Assembly (NCBI GenBank): GCA_902489745.1
Contig: CABUBB010000008.1
Coordinates: 1 to 64,000 of the forward strand
Direction of reading: 5' to 3'
Source: Metaruminococcus_A sp003150405
Lineage (GTDB): Bacteria; Bacillota; Clostridia; Oscillospirales; Ruminococcaceae
DNA: 64,000 bases
Shown here: one piece after another, positions 8,061-16,849 of the stretch
Layout: each line of letters begins with the position of its first letter
Numbering within the stretch: the stretch's first letter is position 1
Position numbers and translations under genes: made by a program
The notes under the pieces: generated by a model
Seen by the model: only the letters and a program-made list of their open reading frames with translations
Database searches by the model: none
Told to the model about the DNA's origin: nothing

Positions 8061-8321
8061 TTACGCCTGCTGCAGGACGAAATGAACAATCAGGCTCAGA
8101 ACAGTGTCTAGCCCGGCGACGAATGCGCCTATCACGATGACGACAGCCAGAACGACCAGAGTGTTGTTGATTACCTGTTTCTTACTCGGCCATACAATCT
8201 TTTTGTATTCGCTTTTCAGGTCCTTGAAGAAACGGCCCATACGTTTCAAAGCGCCGTTTTTCTTCTCCGGCTTTTTGGGTTTCGCAGAAGATTTTTCCGC
8301 GACAGCGTCTTTTTTGGCCAT
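8061..8321 (-). CDS. secE: Preprotein translocase subunit SecE
   Basis: An 86-residue membrane protein of the SecYEG channel. A Lys-rich cytoplasmic N-terminus precedes the amphipathic helix FFKDLKSEYKKIVWPSKKQV, the SecE signature, and one membrane segment (about 55-80). The ATG at 8321 has AAGGGTG at a good distance; a GTG three codons upstream (8330) is possible but is too close to the same site. SecY is encoded at 41683-42969. Confidence 0.95.
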   Translation of the reverse strand: MAKKDAVAEKSSAKPKKPEKKNGALKRMGRFFKDLKSEYKKIVWPSKKQVINNTLVVLAVVIVIGAFVAGLDTVLSLIVHFVLQQA

Positions 8322-8338
8322 CCCATTCACCCTTCCGT

Positions 8339-8488
8339 TTACTTCGTCTCTCTGTGAAGCGTGTGTTTCCGGCAGAAACGGCAGTACTTGTTCATCTCAA
8401 GTCTGTCCGGATCGTTTTTCTTGTTCTTCATGGTGTTGTAGTTTCTCTGTTTGCATTCAGAACAAGCCAGTGTAATTTTTACTCTCAT
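8339..8488 (-). CDS. rpmG: 50S ribosomal protein L33
   Basis: A 49-residue protein, MRVKITLACSECKQRNY at the start and YCRFCRKHTLHRETK at the end. Two CxxC pairs make it the zinc-binding form of L33. The start has GGGAGGTG upstream. It leads the rpmG-secE-nusG operon, the usual order in Clostridia, with a sigma-A promoter about 100 bases before its start. Confidence 0.95.
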   Translation of the reverse strand: MRVKITLACSECKQRNYNTMKNKKNDPDRLEMNKYCRFCRKHTLHRETK

Positions 8489-8524
8489 TTTCGGCACCTC
8501 CCGGTAACGGTTTTTGTTAGCCTC

Positions 8525-8573
8525 CCTCGTAAAAGGGTGCGAAAAACCGCAAAAAAATAAACCCTTTTAGAGG
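8525..8573 (-). repeat. Inverted repeat in the 5' leader of the rpmG operon
   Basis: CCTCGTAAAAGGGT (8525-8538) and ACCCTTTTAGAGG (8561-8573) are complementary with one bulged base and enclose an A-rich loop. It starts only a few bases after the expected transcript start, so it could be a 5' stabilising hairpin. Confidence 0.6.
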
Positions 8574-8581
8574 TATAAATA

Positions 8582-8610
8582 ATCATAGCATAAGAAAGTC
8601 CCTGCGTCAA
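8582..8610 (-). promoter_or_regulatory. Sigma-A promoter of rpmG-secE-nusG-rplKAJL
   Basis: On the minus strand TTGACG (complement of 8605-8610), 17-base spacer, TATGAT (complement of 8582-8587). Confidence 0.85.
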
Positions 8611-8707
8611 GCGGTTTTTTCAACTTTTCACCCCATCTTTTGAAAAACAGTTCTTTCCCGCTTTATAGTACCATATATAATGTACAGGCACAACTGCAAA
8701 GAATTAT

Positions 8708-8736
8708 TTGCATATACACCAAAACTATGCTATCAT
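8708..8736 (+). promoter_or_regulatory. Sigma-A promoter of ddl
   Basis: TTGCAT (8708-8713), 17-base spacer and TATCAT (8731-8736), about 50 bases before the ddl start. Confidence 0.75.
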
Positions 8737-8785
8737 TTATGGTAAGTATGCACATGCCTAATTTTATAATTCTGGAGGCGTTTCC

Positions 8786-9853
8786 ATGCCTGAAATGACT
8801 GTTGCCGTCCTCTTCGGCGGCGCTTCAAGCGAACATGAGATCTCCCTCATTTCCGCCACCTCGGTTTTAAACAATATCCCGCGGGAAAAATACAACGTCC
8901 TTTGCATCGGCATTACCAAAGATGGCCGCTGGCTTTGGTACGACGGCCCGGTCGACGCCATTACCTCCCAAGCCTGGGAACAGGACACCTCCCTTCCCAC
9001 CGCCGTCATCAGCCCGGACCGCTCCCACCGCGGCATCCTCAAAATCAAAGACGGTGCTGTTCAATGTATTCCGGTGGACTGCATCTTCCCCGTCCTCCAC
9101 GGCAAAAACGGTGAGGACGGCACCGTTCAGGGACTCTTTGAACTCTCCGGCATTCCTTACGTCGGCTGTGGTGTCATCGCCTCGGCCAACTGCATGGATA
9201 AACAGGTTACCCATACCATGCTGGATGCAGCCGGTATCAAAACCGCTGCGTGGCGCGTTCTCACCAAGGAGGAACGCCCCCGCTTTGACGACTTCGTTTC
9301 GGAATTTGAGCAGTCCCTCGGCTATCCCATGTTTGTTAAACCGGCAAACGCCGGCTCCTCGGTCGGCATCAGCAAAGCGCGTGACCGTGACGAACTCATG
9401 GCCGCTGTTGACCTCGCCCTTACCTACGACCGCAAGGTTATCGTTGAGGAAATGATCACCGGAACCGAGATCGAATGCGCCGTGCTCGGCAACCGCAATC
9501 CTGACGCCTCCATGCCGGGCGGAATTACTCCTTGTAATGATTTCTACGATTACGACGCTAAGTATATTTCCGAGGATTCCAAGCTGGATATTCCCGCCAA
9601 TATCAGTCCGCTCGCCAGCGACCTGGTCAAAGCCACGGCGATCAAGGCTTATAACGCGCTGGAGTGCACCGGCCTTTCCCGTGTGGATTTCTTTGTCCAG
9701 GATAACGGCGCCGTCATCCTCAACGAGATCAACACCCTGCCCGGCTTCACCAGCATCAGCATGTACCCCAAACTCTGGGACGCGGAAGGGCTTCCTTACC
9801 CCAGCTTAATCGATCGCCTCATCCGCCTCGCTTTGGAAAGAAAGGAAGAATAG
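8786..9853 (+). CDS. ddl: D-alanine-D-alanine ligase
   Basis: A 355-residue ATP-grasp ligase that joins two D-Ala for peptidoglycan. The N-terminal signature GGASSEHEIS (residues 11-20) holds the first D-Ala site; VKPANAGSSVGISKA (184-198) is the ATP-grasp loop; DFYDYDAKY (252-260) is the omega loop with the Tyr that favours D-Ala over D-lactate; NEINTLPGF (313-321) holds the Mg ligands. These residues argue for an ordinary Ddl rather than a VanA-type D-Ala-D-Lac ligase. GGAGG stands eight bases before the ATG. murI begins one base after the stop, so a cell-wall operon ddl-murI is clear. Confidence 0.95.
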   Translation: MPEMTVAVLFGGASSEHEISLISATSVLNNIPREKYNVLCIGITKDGRWLWYDGPVDAITSQAWEQDTSLPTAVISPDRSHRGILKIKDGAVQCIPVDCIFPVLHGKNGEDGTVQGLFELSGIPYVGCGVIASANCMDKQVTHTMLDAAGIKTAAWRVLTKEERPRFDDFVSEFEQSLGYPMFVKPANAGSSVGISKARDRDELMAAVDLALTYDRKVIVEEMITGTEIECAVLGNRNPDASMPGGITPCNDFYDYDAKYISEDSKLDIPANISPLASDLVKATAIKAYNALECTGLSRVDFFVQDNGAVILNEINTLPGFTSISMYPKLWDAEGLPYPSLIDRLIRLALERKEE

Positions 9854-9854
9854 C

Positions 9855-10670
9855 TTGGATAACCGTGCCATCGGCGTGTTTGACTCCGGCCTCGGCGGGC
9901 TCACCGTGCTCAAAGAGCTGCAGGAACAACTCCCCCATGAAGATTTTGTCTATTTCGGCGATACCGGAAGAGTCCCCTACGGCACCCGCAGCCACCAAAC
10001 CATCCTCAAATATGCTGCGCAGGACATTGCGTTCCTGCTTTCCAAAAATGTCAAGATGATTGTCATCGCCTGCGGTACCGTCAGCGCCAACCTCACCCCG
10101 GAGCTCACAAACAGCCTCAGCCTGCCTTACATCGGCGTAGTCGTTCCGGCCGCACAGGCGGCCTGCAGCGCCACCAAAACCGGGCACATCGGCGTCATTG
10201 CCACCGCCGCATCCATCAAAAGCGGCGCTTACGGGCGCACCATGCGCACCATCCGGCCCAATACCGTGGTAGTCGGCAACCCCTGCCCGCTTTTTGTGCC
10301 GCTTGTTGAGAACGGTTACATCCAGCGTGATAACCCGGTGACCCGCATGGTGGCGGAAAGCTACCTTGCCCCTTTCCGCGGCGGCGAGGTTGACACCCTC
10401 ATCCTCGGCTGCACCCATTATCCCATGATCCGCGGCATCATCGCCGACCTTCTGGGAGAGGATATCACCCTCATCAATCCCGGTGCGGAAACCGCGCGCC
10501 AAGCCAGCGCCCTGCTGGTCCGAAACGAAATTTCAAATGACAACAGTCACACAGGCCACACCGAATTTTATGTCAGCGACAACCCCGAATCCTTCACCGA
10601 AATCGCCTCCATGTACCTGCAGTCGGAGGTCTCGGCCAATGTTCAGTTTGTTGATGTTGACAGCCTGTGA
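9855..10670 (+). CDS. murI: Glutamate racemase
   Basis: A 271-residue cofactor-free racemase giving D-Glu for peptidoglycan. IGVFDSGLGGLTVLKEL (6-22) is the family N-terminus, and the two catalytic Cys are C73 in VIACGTVSAN and C186 in LGCTHYP (His188 is the neighbouring acid/base helper). In most MurI the first motif is ACNTA; here Asn is Gly, a variation to note. The start is TTG at 9855, one base after the ddl stop; AGGAAG at the end of ddl acts as ribosome site. The gene after it is a DUF1934 protein. Confidence 0.95.
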   Translation: MDNRAIGVFDSGLGGLTVLKELQEQLPHEDFVYFGDTGRVPYGTRSHQTILKYAAQDIAFLLSKNVKMIVIACGTVSANLTPELTNSLSLPYIGVVVPAAQAACSATKTGHIGVIATAASIKSGAYGRTMRTIRPNTVVVGNPCPLFVPLVENGYIQRDNPVTRMVAESYLAPFRGGEVDTLILGCTHYPMIRGIIADLLGEDITLINPGAETARQASALLVRNEISNDNSHTGHTEFYVSDNPESFTEIASMYLQSEVSANVQFVDVDSL

Positions 10671-10688
10671 GTCCGGGAGCGGAGCATT

Positions 10689-11111
10689 ATGAAAAAAGAC
10701 GTTTATATCCAAATCAAAGGCACCCAGCAAAGTGAGGACGGAACCGATACCACCGAGCTCCTCACCCAGGGTCTGCTTTGTGAACAAAACGGGAAGTACT
10801 ATTTGGTTTACGAAGAGTCCGAGGCCACCGGCTTTGAAGGCTGCCGCACCACCCTCAAGTTTGAGGACGACCGCAAGGTCACCATGCGGCGCAGCGGCCC
10901 CAGCCGGTCCGAACTGGTCATTGAAAAGGGCGCCCGCAATGTTGGGCGTTACGGCACCGCCGTCGGGGATCTGCAAATCGGCGTCTTTGCCGAGCATATC
11001 TGCAACAGCCTGACCGAAAACGGCGGCGAAGCCTACTTCAAGTACCAGCTTGACGTCAATTCGGTCTTTCTCAGTGAAAATGAGGTCTCTATTAGCGTAA
11101 AAACCGAGTAA
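10689..11111 (+). CDS. DUF1934 family protein (YwiB-like)
   Basis: A 140-residue predicted cytoplasmic beta-barrel protein. The opening KKDVYIQIKGTQ and the middle stretch YYLVYEESEATG are typical of DUF1934, a family with a lipocalin-like fold and no settled function. B. subtilis YwiB is similarly located directly before argS, which supports the call. There is no signal peptide. It starts 18 bases after murI, and argS starts 24 bases after it, so all four are likely one transcript. Confidence 0.85.
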   Translation: MKKDVYIQIKGTQQSEDGTDTTELLTQGLLCEQNGKYYLVYEESEATGFEGCRTTLKFEDDRKVTMRRSGPSRSELVIEKGARNVGRYGTAVGDLQIGVFAEHICNSLTENGGEAYFKYQLDVNSVFLSENEVSISVKTE

Positions 11112-11135
11112 AATATACGGAGGGTATAAAATTTC

Positions 11136-12881
11136 ATGAAAGATTTGATCAAAGCCGCAAACGAGCAGCTCTCCGAACTGCTCCTGAACGCGCTCGGACA
11201 TGCCGTCGGTGAGGGGGAGCTCCCCGCTGAGCCCATCCCCGCCTACACCATCCAAATTCCGGCGGACAAGTCCCACGGCGATTTCGCCGCAAACATCGCC
11301 ATGGTTTCGGCGCGCGCCTTTAAAATGCCGCCCCGCAAAATTGCAGAGGCCATTGTCAAACACCTCGTCCTCGACGGCTCCTATTTTGAGCGCGCCGAGA
11401 TTGCAGGCGCCGGTTTCATCAACCTTTTCCTCTCCCACCGCTGGTTTGAGGACGCTGTCCTCGCCGTCGCGGAAGAGGGCGAAAACTACGGCCGCTCGGA
11501 TTACGGCAAAGGGCGCAAAGTTATGGTCGAGTTCGTCTCGGCCAATCCTACTGGGCCCATGCATATCGGCAATGCCCGCGGCGGCGTCATCGGTGACAGC
11601 CTCGCCGCTGTGCTCGACCATGCCGGCTACGACGTCACTAAGGAATTCTACGTCAACGACGCCGGCAACCAAATCAATAAATTTGCCCTTTCGCTGGAGG
11701 TGCGTTACCTTCAGCTTTATAAAGGCGAACAAGCCGTCCCTCTGCCGGAGGACGCCTACCACGGCGCGGACATTATCGAACACGCCAAAGCCTTTGCCGC
11801 CATCCACGGCGATTCTTTCCTGGACAAGCCGGAGGAGGAACGCCGCAAGGCTCTGGTCGATTACGCCCTGCCCCTCAACATTGCCGGGCTCAAGCGGGAC
11901 CTTTCCCGCTACGGCATTGAATACGACGTCTGGTTCAAAGAGAGCACCCTGCATCAAAGTGGTGCGGTGCAGCAGGCCATCGACAAGCTGACCGAACGCG
12001 GCTATACCTATGAAAAGGACGGCGCTGTCTGGTATAAAAATGCTGACATTCTGCGGGAACAGCTCTTGGCACAGGGCAAGAGCGAAGCTGAAATTGAAAA
12101 GCTCGATCTCAAGGACGACGTTTTGGTCCGTGCCAATGGCACGCCGACCTATTTTGCCGCCGATATCGCCTACCATTACAACAAATTTGCGGTCCGCGGT
12201 TTTGATAAGGTCATCAATATCTGGGGAGCTGACCACCACGGCCACGTCGCGCGTCTTAAGGGCGCCATGGACGCCATCGGCCTGGACGGCAACAAGCTCG
12301 ACGTCGTGCTCATGCAGCTCGTCCGCCTCATGCGGGACGGCGAGACCGTCCGGGTCAGCAAGCGCACCGGCAAGTCCCTCACCTTGACCGACCTGCTCGA
12401 CGAAGTCCCGGTGGATGCCGCCCGTTTCTTCTTCAACCTCCGCGAAGCCAGCTCCCACTTTGATTTCGATTTAGGGCTTGCGGTGGAGCAATCCTCCCAA
12501 AATCCGGTCTATTATGTGCAGTACGCCCACGCGCGCATCTGCTCCATTCTCTCAAATCTTGCAGCAGAGGGCATCGCGCCGGAAGCGCCTGCCCGCGCAC
12601 GGCTTGCCCTGCTCACCGCTCCAGAGGAGATCGAGCTCATCCGGTTCCTTGCAGGCTATCCCAACGAGATCATTGAGGCCGCCAAGAATTACGATCCCTC
12701 CCGCATGACCCGTTACGCCATGGATCTGGCCGCCCTGTTCCACAAATTCTACAATGCCTGCCGCGTCAAATGCGACCAAGCCGATCTCATGCAGGCGCGC
12801 CTTGCGCTCTGCCTTGCGGTCAAAACCGTTTTGTCCAATCTCCTGCACATGTTGCATATTACCGCACCGGTCACCATGTAG
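11136..12881 (+). CDS. argS: Arginyl-tRNA synthetase
   Basis: A 581-residue class I synthetase that charges tRNA-Arg. The N-terminal Add-1 domain is at about 1-110; the HIGH motif appears as PTGPMHIGNARGG (about 137-149); the KMSKS-like loop is VSKRTGKS (about 406-413); the C-terminal helical DALR domain binding the anticodon is at about 455-581. Length and motifs are normal, so the gene should be functional. GGAGGGT precedes the ATG. Immediately after the stop lies a decayed copy of the segment 11567-11831 of this gene. Confidence 0.97.
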   Translation: MKDLIKAANEQLSELLLNALGHAVGEGELPAEPIPAYTIQIPADKSHGDFAANIAMVSARAFKMPPRKIAEAIVKHLVLDGSYFERAEIAGAGFINLFLSHRWFEDAVLAVAEEGENYGRSDYGKGRKVMVEFVSANPTGPMHIGNARGGVIGDSLAAVLDHAGYDVTKEFYVNDAGNQINKFALSLEVRYLQLYKGEQAVPLPEDAYHGADIIEHAKAFAAIHGDSFLDKPEEERRKALVDYALPLNIAGLKRDLSRYGIEYDVWFKESTLHQSGAVQQAIDKLTERGYTYEKDGAVWYKNADILREQLLAQGKSEAEIEKLDLKDDVLVRANGTPTYFAADIAYHYNKFAVRGFDKVINIWGADHHGHVARLKGAMDAIGLDGNKLDVVLMQLVRLMRDGETVRVSKRTGKSLTLTDLLDEVPVDAARFFFNLREASSHFDFDLGLAVEQSSQNPVYYVQYAHARICSILSNLAAEGIAPEAPARARLALLTAPEEIELIRFLAGYPNEIIEAAKNYDPSRMTRYAMDLAALFHKFYNACRVKCDQADLMQARLALCLAVKTVLSNLLHMLHITAPVTM

Positions 12882-12884
12882 CAC

Positions 12885-13133
12885 CGGCAATACCCGCGGC
12901 GTCATCAAGGGACAGCTTTACCGCCGTGTCCGGCCGCGCCGTCCGTGGCATCATTAGGGAATTTTCTATCAGCGACGCCGGTAACTAAAAAAATCCGTCC
13001 TTTCGCCGGAGGTTCACCACTTCTGCTTTATCGGCGGGCAGTCCGCCCCCTTGCAGGACATCTACCGCGGCACCAACATAATCAAGTATGCCAAAGCCTT
13101 TGCCTCCACGGCGATTCTTTTCTGGACAAGCCG
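12885..13133 (+). pseudogene. Decayed duplicate of an internal argS segment
   Basis: Starting four bases after the argS stop, about 250 bases align collinearly with argS 11567-11831. Shared landmarks in the same order are CGGCAATxCCCGCGGC, GGAATT...CAxCGACGCCGG, TTTCGCxGGAGGT, GCTTTAT, CTACC, ATCxA...GCCAAAGCCTTTGCC, CACGGCGATTCTTT and CTGGACAAGCCG. Several small insertions and deletions and in-frame stops show it is not translated. It covers the region of ArgS from the HIGH motif to about residue 232. I infer a partial tandem duplication, or a leftover of a second argS copy, now neutral. Confidence 0.82.
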
Positions 13134-13193
13134 CTGCCACCCAACCTCTTCACCGTTTCACACAATATACCACCATTTCTTCTGGAGGAATTT

Positions 13194-14423
13194 ATGGATT
13201 TCCCTTACGGGCAGCCCTGGCTCCTGGACGGAGCCTATGGAACCAATCTCAAAACCGCCGGGCTTTCCTTTTCCGATTGTACCGAGCAGTTCATCCTGAA
13301 TCATCCGGAAGCTCTCGCTTCTCTGCAAACTGCTTTTCTGCAAGCCGGAGCCGATACCCTCACCATCCCCAGCTTCGGCGCCAACGCCGAACGGCTGGAG
13401 CAGTTCGGTCTTGCCGCGGAAACAGCGCGCATCAACGCCGAACTCACTACGCTCACCCGCAAGATCGCAGGGCAGCGGCCTATTGGCGGCAACCTCTCCA
13501 CTGCGGGCATCACCCTCGGGCCGGAGAGCGAGCGCACTTTTTCGGAGCTTATGGGCGCCTACACCGAACAGGCTGAGGCGCTCAAAGCCGCCGGTGCAGA
13601 TTATTTTCTCATCGAGACCATGACTTCTCTGACCGACATCCGCGCCGCCGTGCTCGCCTGCCGCAAACAGCAGCTTCCCATTCTCGCCTGCATTACGGTG
13701 GATGAGAACGGCATCACCGCCTCTGGCACCTCGGCGCTCACCTGCCTGGTCGTGCTCCAGGAACTGGGCGCCTCGGCCTTTGGGTTAAACTGCTCCCTCT
13801 CTCCGGCGGAGATGGCCCCCATCTTTGAAGAGCTTTCCGCCTTTGCCAAAATTCCGCTCATTGCCCAACCAGCGGCAAGCATGCCCGCCCTCCGGGAACG
13901 CGCGGGATTTTCCCTCACGCCGGAAGAGTTTGCAAACCAGTTTATCCCACTTTTTCAGGCAGGTGTTACCATCGCAGGCGGATGCTGCGGTACAACCCCT
14001 GCCCACATTGCAGCCCTCCGTCACGCCATGGATCGTTTTGATTTTTCCAGCGTCACCCGCCCGCACCACCACCGGGAACTGGTGCTCACCAGCGTGCATG
14101 AGACCTTCTGCTACGAGCTGGATATGCTGGAGTTCTCGCCTACCCTGCACCCCAGCAGCGATATGACCGACGCTTTCATGGAAATTGAACAGGAGAGCTA
14201 CGACGTCATCTCGGTCGAGGTCGAAACCCCTGATGAAGCCCTTTCTTTTGCGGAAAATGACCACATGGCCGAGCTCCCCGTGAGCTTTCTCTCCAGCGAT
14301 GAGCTCGCCCTCAAAACCGCACTGCTCCTCTACAGCGGCCGTGCAATGGTGGATACTCGCAGTGAGCTTGACCCTGAGACGCTGAAACAGATTGCCTACA
14401 AATACGGCGCTGTTCTTTACTGA
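13194..14423 (+). CDS. Homocysteine S-methyltransferase-like protein with a partial pterin-binding-like tail
   Basis: A 409-residue protein. Residues 1-290 are a Hcy methyltransferase barrel: LLDGAYGTNL at the start, GLNCS and the zinc pair GGCCGTTP near 263-270, which bind zinc and homocysteine in MetH and BHMT. The last 120 residues resemble the first half of the methyltetrahydrofolate-binding barrel of MetH (VISVEVETPDEAL, then LPVSFLSSDELALKTALLLY and AYKYGAVLY) but stop mid-domain, and no cobalamin domain follows. It may give methyl groups from another donor or act with a separate corrinoid protein. GGAGG stands at a normal distance from the ATG; the frame is open upstream but is not needed. 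The gene is preceded by the argS remnant. Confidence 0.75.
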   Translation: MDFPYGQPWLLDGAYGTNLKTAGLSFSDCTEQFILNHPEALASLQTAFLQAGADTLTIPSFGANAERLEQFGLAAETARINAELTTLTRKIAGQRPIGGNLSTAGITLGPESERTFSELMGAYTEQAEALKAAGADYFLIETMTSLTDIRAAVLACRKQQLPILACITVDENGITASGTSALTCLVVLQELGASAFGLNCSLSPAEMAPIFEELSAFAKIPLIAQPAASMPALRERAGFSLTPEEFANQFIPLFQAGVTIAGGCCGTTPAHIAALRHAMDRFDFSSVTRPHHHRELVLTSVHETFCYELDMLEFSPTLHPSSDMTDAFMEIEQESYDVISVEVETPDEALSFAENDHMAELPVSFLSSDELALKTALLLYSGRAMVDTRSELDPETLKQIAYKYGAVLY

Positions 14424-14721
14424 CTGCGCGCAAATCCCGCTCTTACCGCACAGTTTTTGAACGGCCTTCGGGCAACTTACTTACCCTCCCCAACGGCGAA
14501 TGCGGCAAAGCCGTTTTTCACATCGCGCACTTGGGCAGCCATGCGGGCAATTTAAACAAGCTACAACGGTTTCTGCCCCGTCGCACACATCTCGGCTTCG
14601 CGTCGCTGCGTGTACCGAGCCGCCTTATATAGAATCCAACTAGCCGCGCTCTGCTGTGGCTTCCCTTTGAGATAAGCGCCGCCCAGCGGCGTAAAAATAA
14701 ACGCATTAGGAGAATGTAACA
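14424..14721. other. Intergenic region before ychF
   Basis: A gap of 298 bases with no T-tailed hairpin, promoter or coding region that I can defend. It ends in the ychF ribosome site (TAGGAG). Confidence 0.5.
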
Positions 14722-15816
14722 ATGAAACTTGGTATGGTAGGGCTGCCGAATGTCGGCAAAAGCACCCTCTTCAACGCTCTGACCAACGCGGGGGCGGAAT
14801 CCGCCAACTACCCGTTCTGCACCATTGAACCCAACGTCGGCGTCGTCTCGGTGCCGGACAAGCGGCTTGACGCCCTCGCCGAGATGTACCACCCGGATAA
14901 ATTCACCCCCGCTACACTTGAATTCGTGGATATCGCCGGACTGGTCAAGGGCGCCTCCAAGGGCGAAGGGCTTGGCAACAAGTTCCTCTCCAACATCCGG
15001 GAGGTGGACGCCATCGTCCACGTTGTCCGCTGCTTTGAGGATCCGGACATCATCCACGTCGAAGGCGAAATCGGCCCCCGGCGCGATATTGAGACCATTA
15101 ACCTCGAGCTCGTTTTCTCGGATTTGGAGATTCTCGACCGCCGGATCGACAAGGTGCGCAAAATGGTCAAGGCGGATAAAAAATACCAGTCCGAGCTGGA
15201 GTTTCTCGAAGCCCTCCACACCCATCTCGAAGAGGGAAAGAGCGCCCGCTCCTTCGATTATACCGACGAGCAGCGCGAATTGGTCAAACAGGTCGCCCTG
15301 CTCTCCAACATGCCGGTCATCTATGCCGCCAATCTCTGCGAAGAGGACTTCCGGAATGGCATTGAGCAAAATACCTTCTACCAGCAGGTGAAAGAAATTG
15401 CCGCCGAGGAGCACGCCGCCGTGCTGCCCATCTGCGCCAAAATTGAGGAGGAAATTGCCGACATGTCCGCCGAGGACAAGGCCATGTTCCTCGAAGACCT
15501 CGGCCTGGAGCAGTCGGGCCTCGACCGCATCATCACCGAGGGCTACGCCCTGCTCGGCCTCATCTCCTACCTCACCGCCGGTCAGCCGGAGGTCCGCGCC
15601 TGGACCATCACCAAAGGCACTAAGGCTCCGCAGGCTGCAGGCAAAATCCACACCGATTTTGAGCGCGGCTTTATCCGGGCAGAGGTCATCTCGTTTGACG
15701 ATCTCATGGCCTGCGGCAGCATGGCCGCCGCCAAAGAAAAGGGCCTTGTCCGTCTGGAGGGCAAGGATTACGTCATGCAGGACGGAGACATTGTCCTCTT
15801 CCGGTTCAACGTGTAA
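14722..15816 (+). CDS. ychF: Redox-regulated P-loop ATPase YchF
   Basis: A 364-residue member of the Obg-related YchF/OLA1 family, which binds the ribosome and prefers ATP over GTP. The P-loop GLPNVGKSTLFNAL is at residues 7-20, and DIAGLVKGASKGEGLGN (about 72-88) is the G3 region. The G4 motif reads NLCEED (around 204) instead of NKxD, the feature that shifts preference to ATP. A TGS domain closes the protein (about 280-362). TAGGAG precedes the ATG. prmA follows after 32 bases. Confidence 0.96.
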   Translation: MKLGMVGLPNVGKSTLFNALTNAGAESANYPFCTIEPNVGVVSVPDKRLDALAEMYHPDKFTPATLEFVDIAGLVKGASKGEGLGNKFLSNIREVDAIVHVVRCFEDPDIIHVEGEIGPRRDIETINLELVFSDLEILDRRIDKVRKMVKADKKYQSELEFLEALHTHLEEGKSARSFDYTDEQRELVKQVALLSNMPVIYAANLCEEDFRNGIEQNTFYQQVKEIAAEEHAAVLPICAKIEEEIADMSAEDKAMFLEDLGLEQSGLDRIITEGYALLGLISYLTAGQPEVRAWTITKGTKAPQAAGKIHTDFERGFIRAEVISFDDLMACGSMAAAKEKGLVRLEGKDYVMQDGDIVLFRFNV

Positions 15817-15848
15817 TCCCAACATTCGTTCAAACAAGGAGGAACCCC

Positions 15849-16811
15849 ATGCAGCAGCTACCCGATACCTGGAGCAAGGCCACCCTCACCACCACCAGCG
15901 CGGGCATTGAAATTGTCAGCGCCTTTCTCATCGAGCAGGGGGTCGGCGGGGTTGAAATCCAGGACGCGCAGGATTTTAACGACTTTCTCTCCGGCACTGA
16001 AATTCACTGGGATTATGTAGACGAATCCCTCATGAAGCTCAAAAAGGAACCCACCACCGTCACTTTTTATCTGCCGGATAACGCGCAGGGGGCGGATACC
16101 CTCCTCGCCATCCGCAGCGGGCTTCAAACCCTTCCTTCCCTCTGCCCCGGCGTCGATCTGGGCGCCCTCACCCTCTCCTGCGGCACCGTCCGCGAGGAGG
16201 ATTGGGCCACTGTCTGGAAGCAGTATTACCACCCCACCCCCATTGGGGACAAACTGCTGGTCGTCCCCTCCTGGGAACGGGACAGCGCCGTGTTAAACGG
16301 CCGCGTCCCGCTAGTGCTCGACCCCGGCATGGCCTTCGGCACCGGTACCCACGCCAGCACCCGTCTCTGTCTGGAGCTGCTTCAAAATGCCGTCCGCCCC
16401 GGTGACGCCATGCTCGACGTCGGCTGCGGCAGCGGTATCCTCGCCGTCGCTTCCCTTTTGCTCGGTGCAGGGCTGGCCGTCGGGGTGGACATCGACGAGC
16501 TGGCCGCCAAAATCGCGCTGGAAAATGCTGCGCTCAACGGCGTGGAGGACCGTCTCACCACCTTTGTCGGAGATTTGACCGACAAGGTCCACGGCTCTTT
16601 TGACGTCATCTGCGCCAACATTGTTGCGGATGTCATCATCCGCCTCTGCCCGGATATCCCGCAGTTCCTCAAACCCGGCGGGGTGTTCATCACCTCCGGC
16701 ATCATCGACACCCGCAAGGACGACGTTGTGGCCGCCCTTGAAGCTGCCGGCATTCGTATTACCGAGCTCAAAGAGGATGAAGGCTGGGTTGCTATTCGCT
16801 GTACCATTTAA
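15849..16811 (+). CDS. prmA: Ribosomal protein L11 methyltransferase
   Basis: A 320-residue SAM-dependent methyltransferase expected to trimethylate L11 (encoded at 6960-7385). The N-terminal substrate-recognition domain (about 1-100) is followed by a Rossmann methyltransferase domain with FGTGTHASTRLCLELL (about 162-177), motif I MLDVGCGSGILAVAS (about 188-202) and CANIVADVIIRL (about 256-267), all typical of PrmA. AAGGAGG lies upstream of the ATG. A strong terminator follows the stop. Confidence 0.95.
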   Translation: MQQLPDTWSKATLTTTSAGIEIVSAFLIEQGVGGVEIQDAQDFNDFLSGTEIHWDYVDESLMKLKKEPTTVTFYLPDNAQGADTLLAIRSGLQTLPSLCPGVDLGALTLSCGTVREEDWATVWKQYYHPTPIGDKLLVVPSWERDSAVLNGRVPLVLDPGMAFGTGTHASTRLCLELLQNAVRPGDAMLDVGCGSGILAVASLLLGAGLAVGVDIDELAAKIALENAALNGVEDRLTTFVGDLTDKVHGSFDVICANIVADVIIRLCPDIPQFLKPGGVFITSGIIDTRKDDVVAALEAAGIRITELKEDEGWVAIRCTI

Positions 16812-16815
16812 TAGG

Positions 16816-16849
16816 AAACAGGCTGTGGACCGTTCCACAGCCTGTTTTT
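16816..16849 (+). terminator. Intrinsic terminator after prmA
   Basis: AAACAGGCTGTGGA (16816-16829) is perfectly complementary to TCCACAGCCTGTTT (16834-16847) around a CCGT loop, then further T residues. Confidence 0.92.

Noticed and set aside
14424..14721. GC-rich gap before ychF, considered as a second decayed gene copy
   Set aside because: I found no collinear match to any neighbouring gene, unlike the argS remnant.
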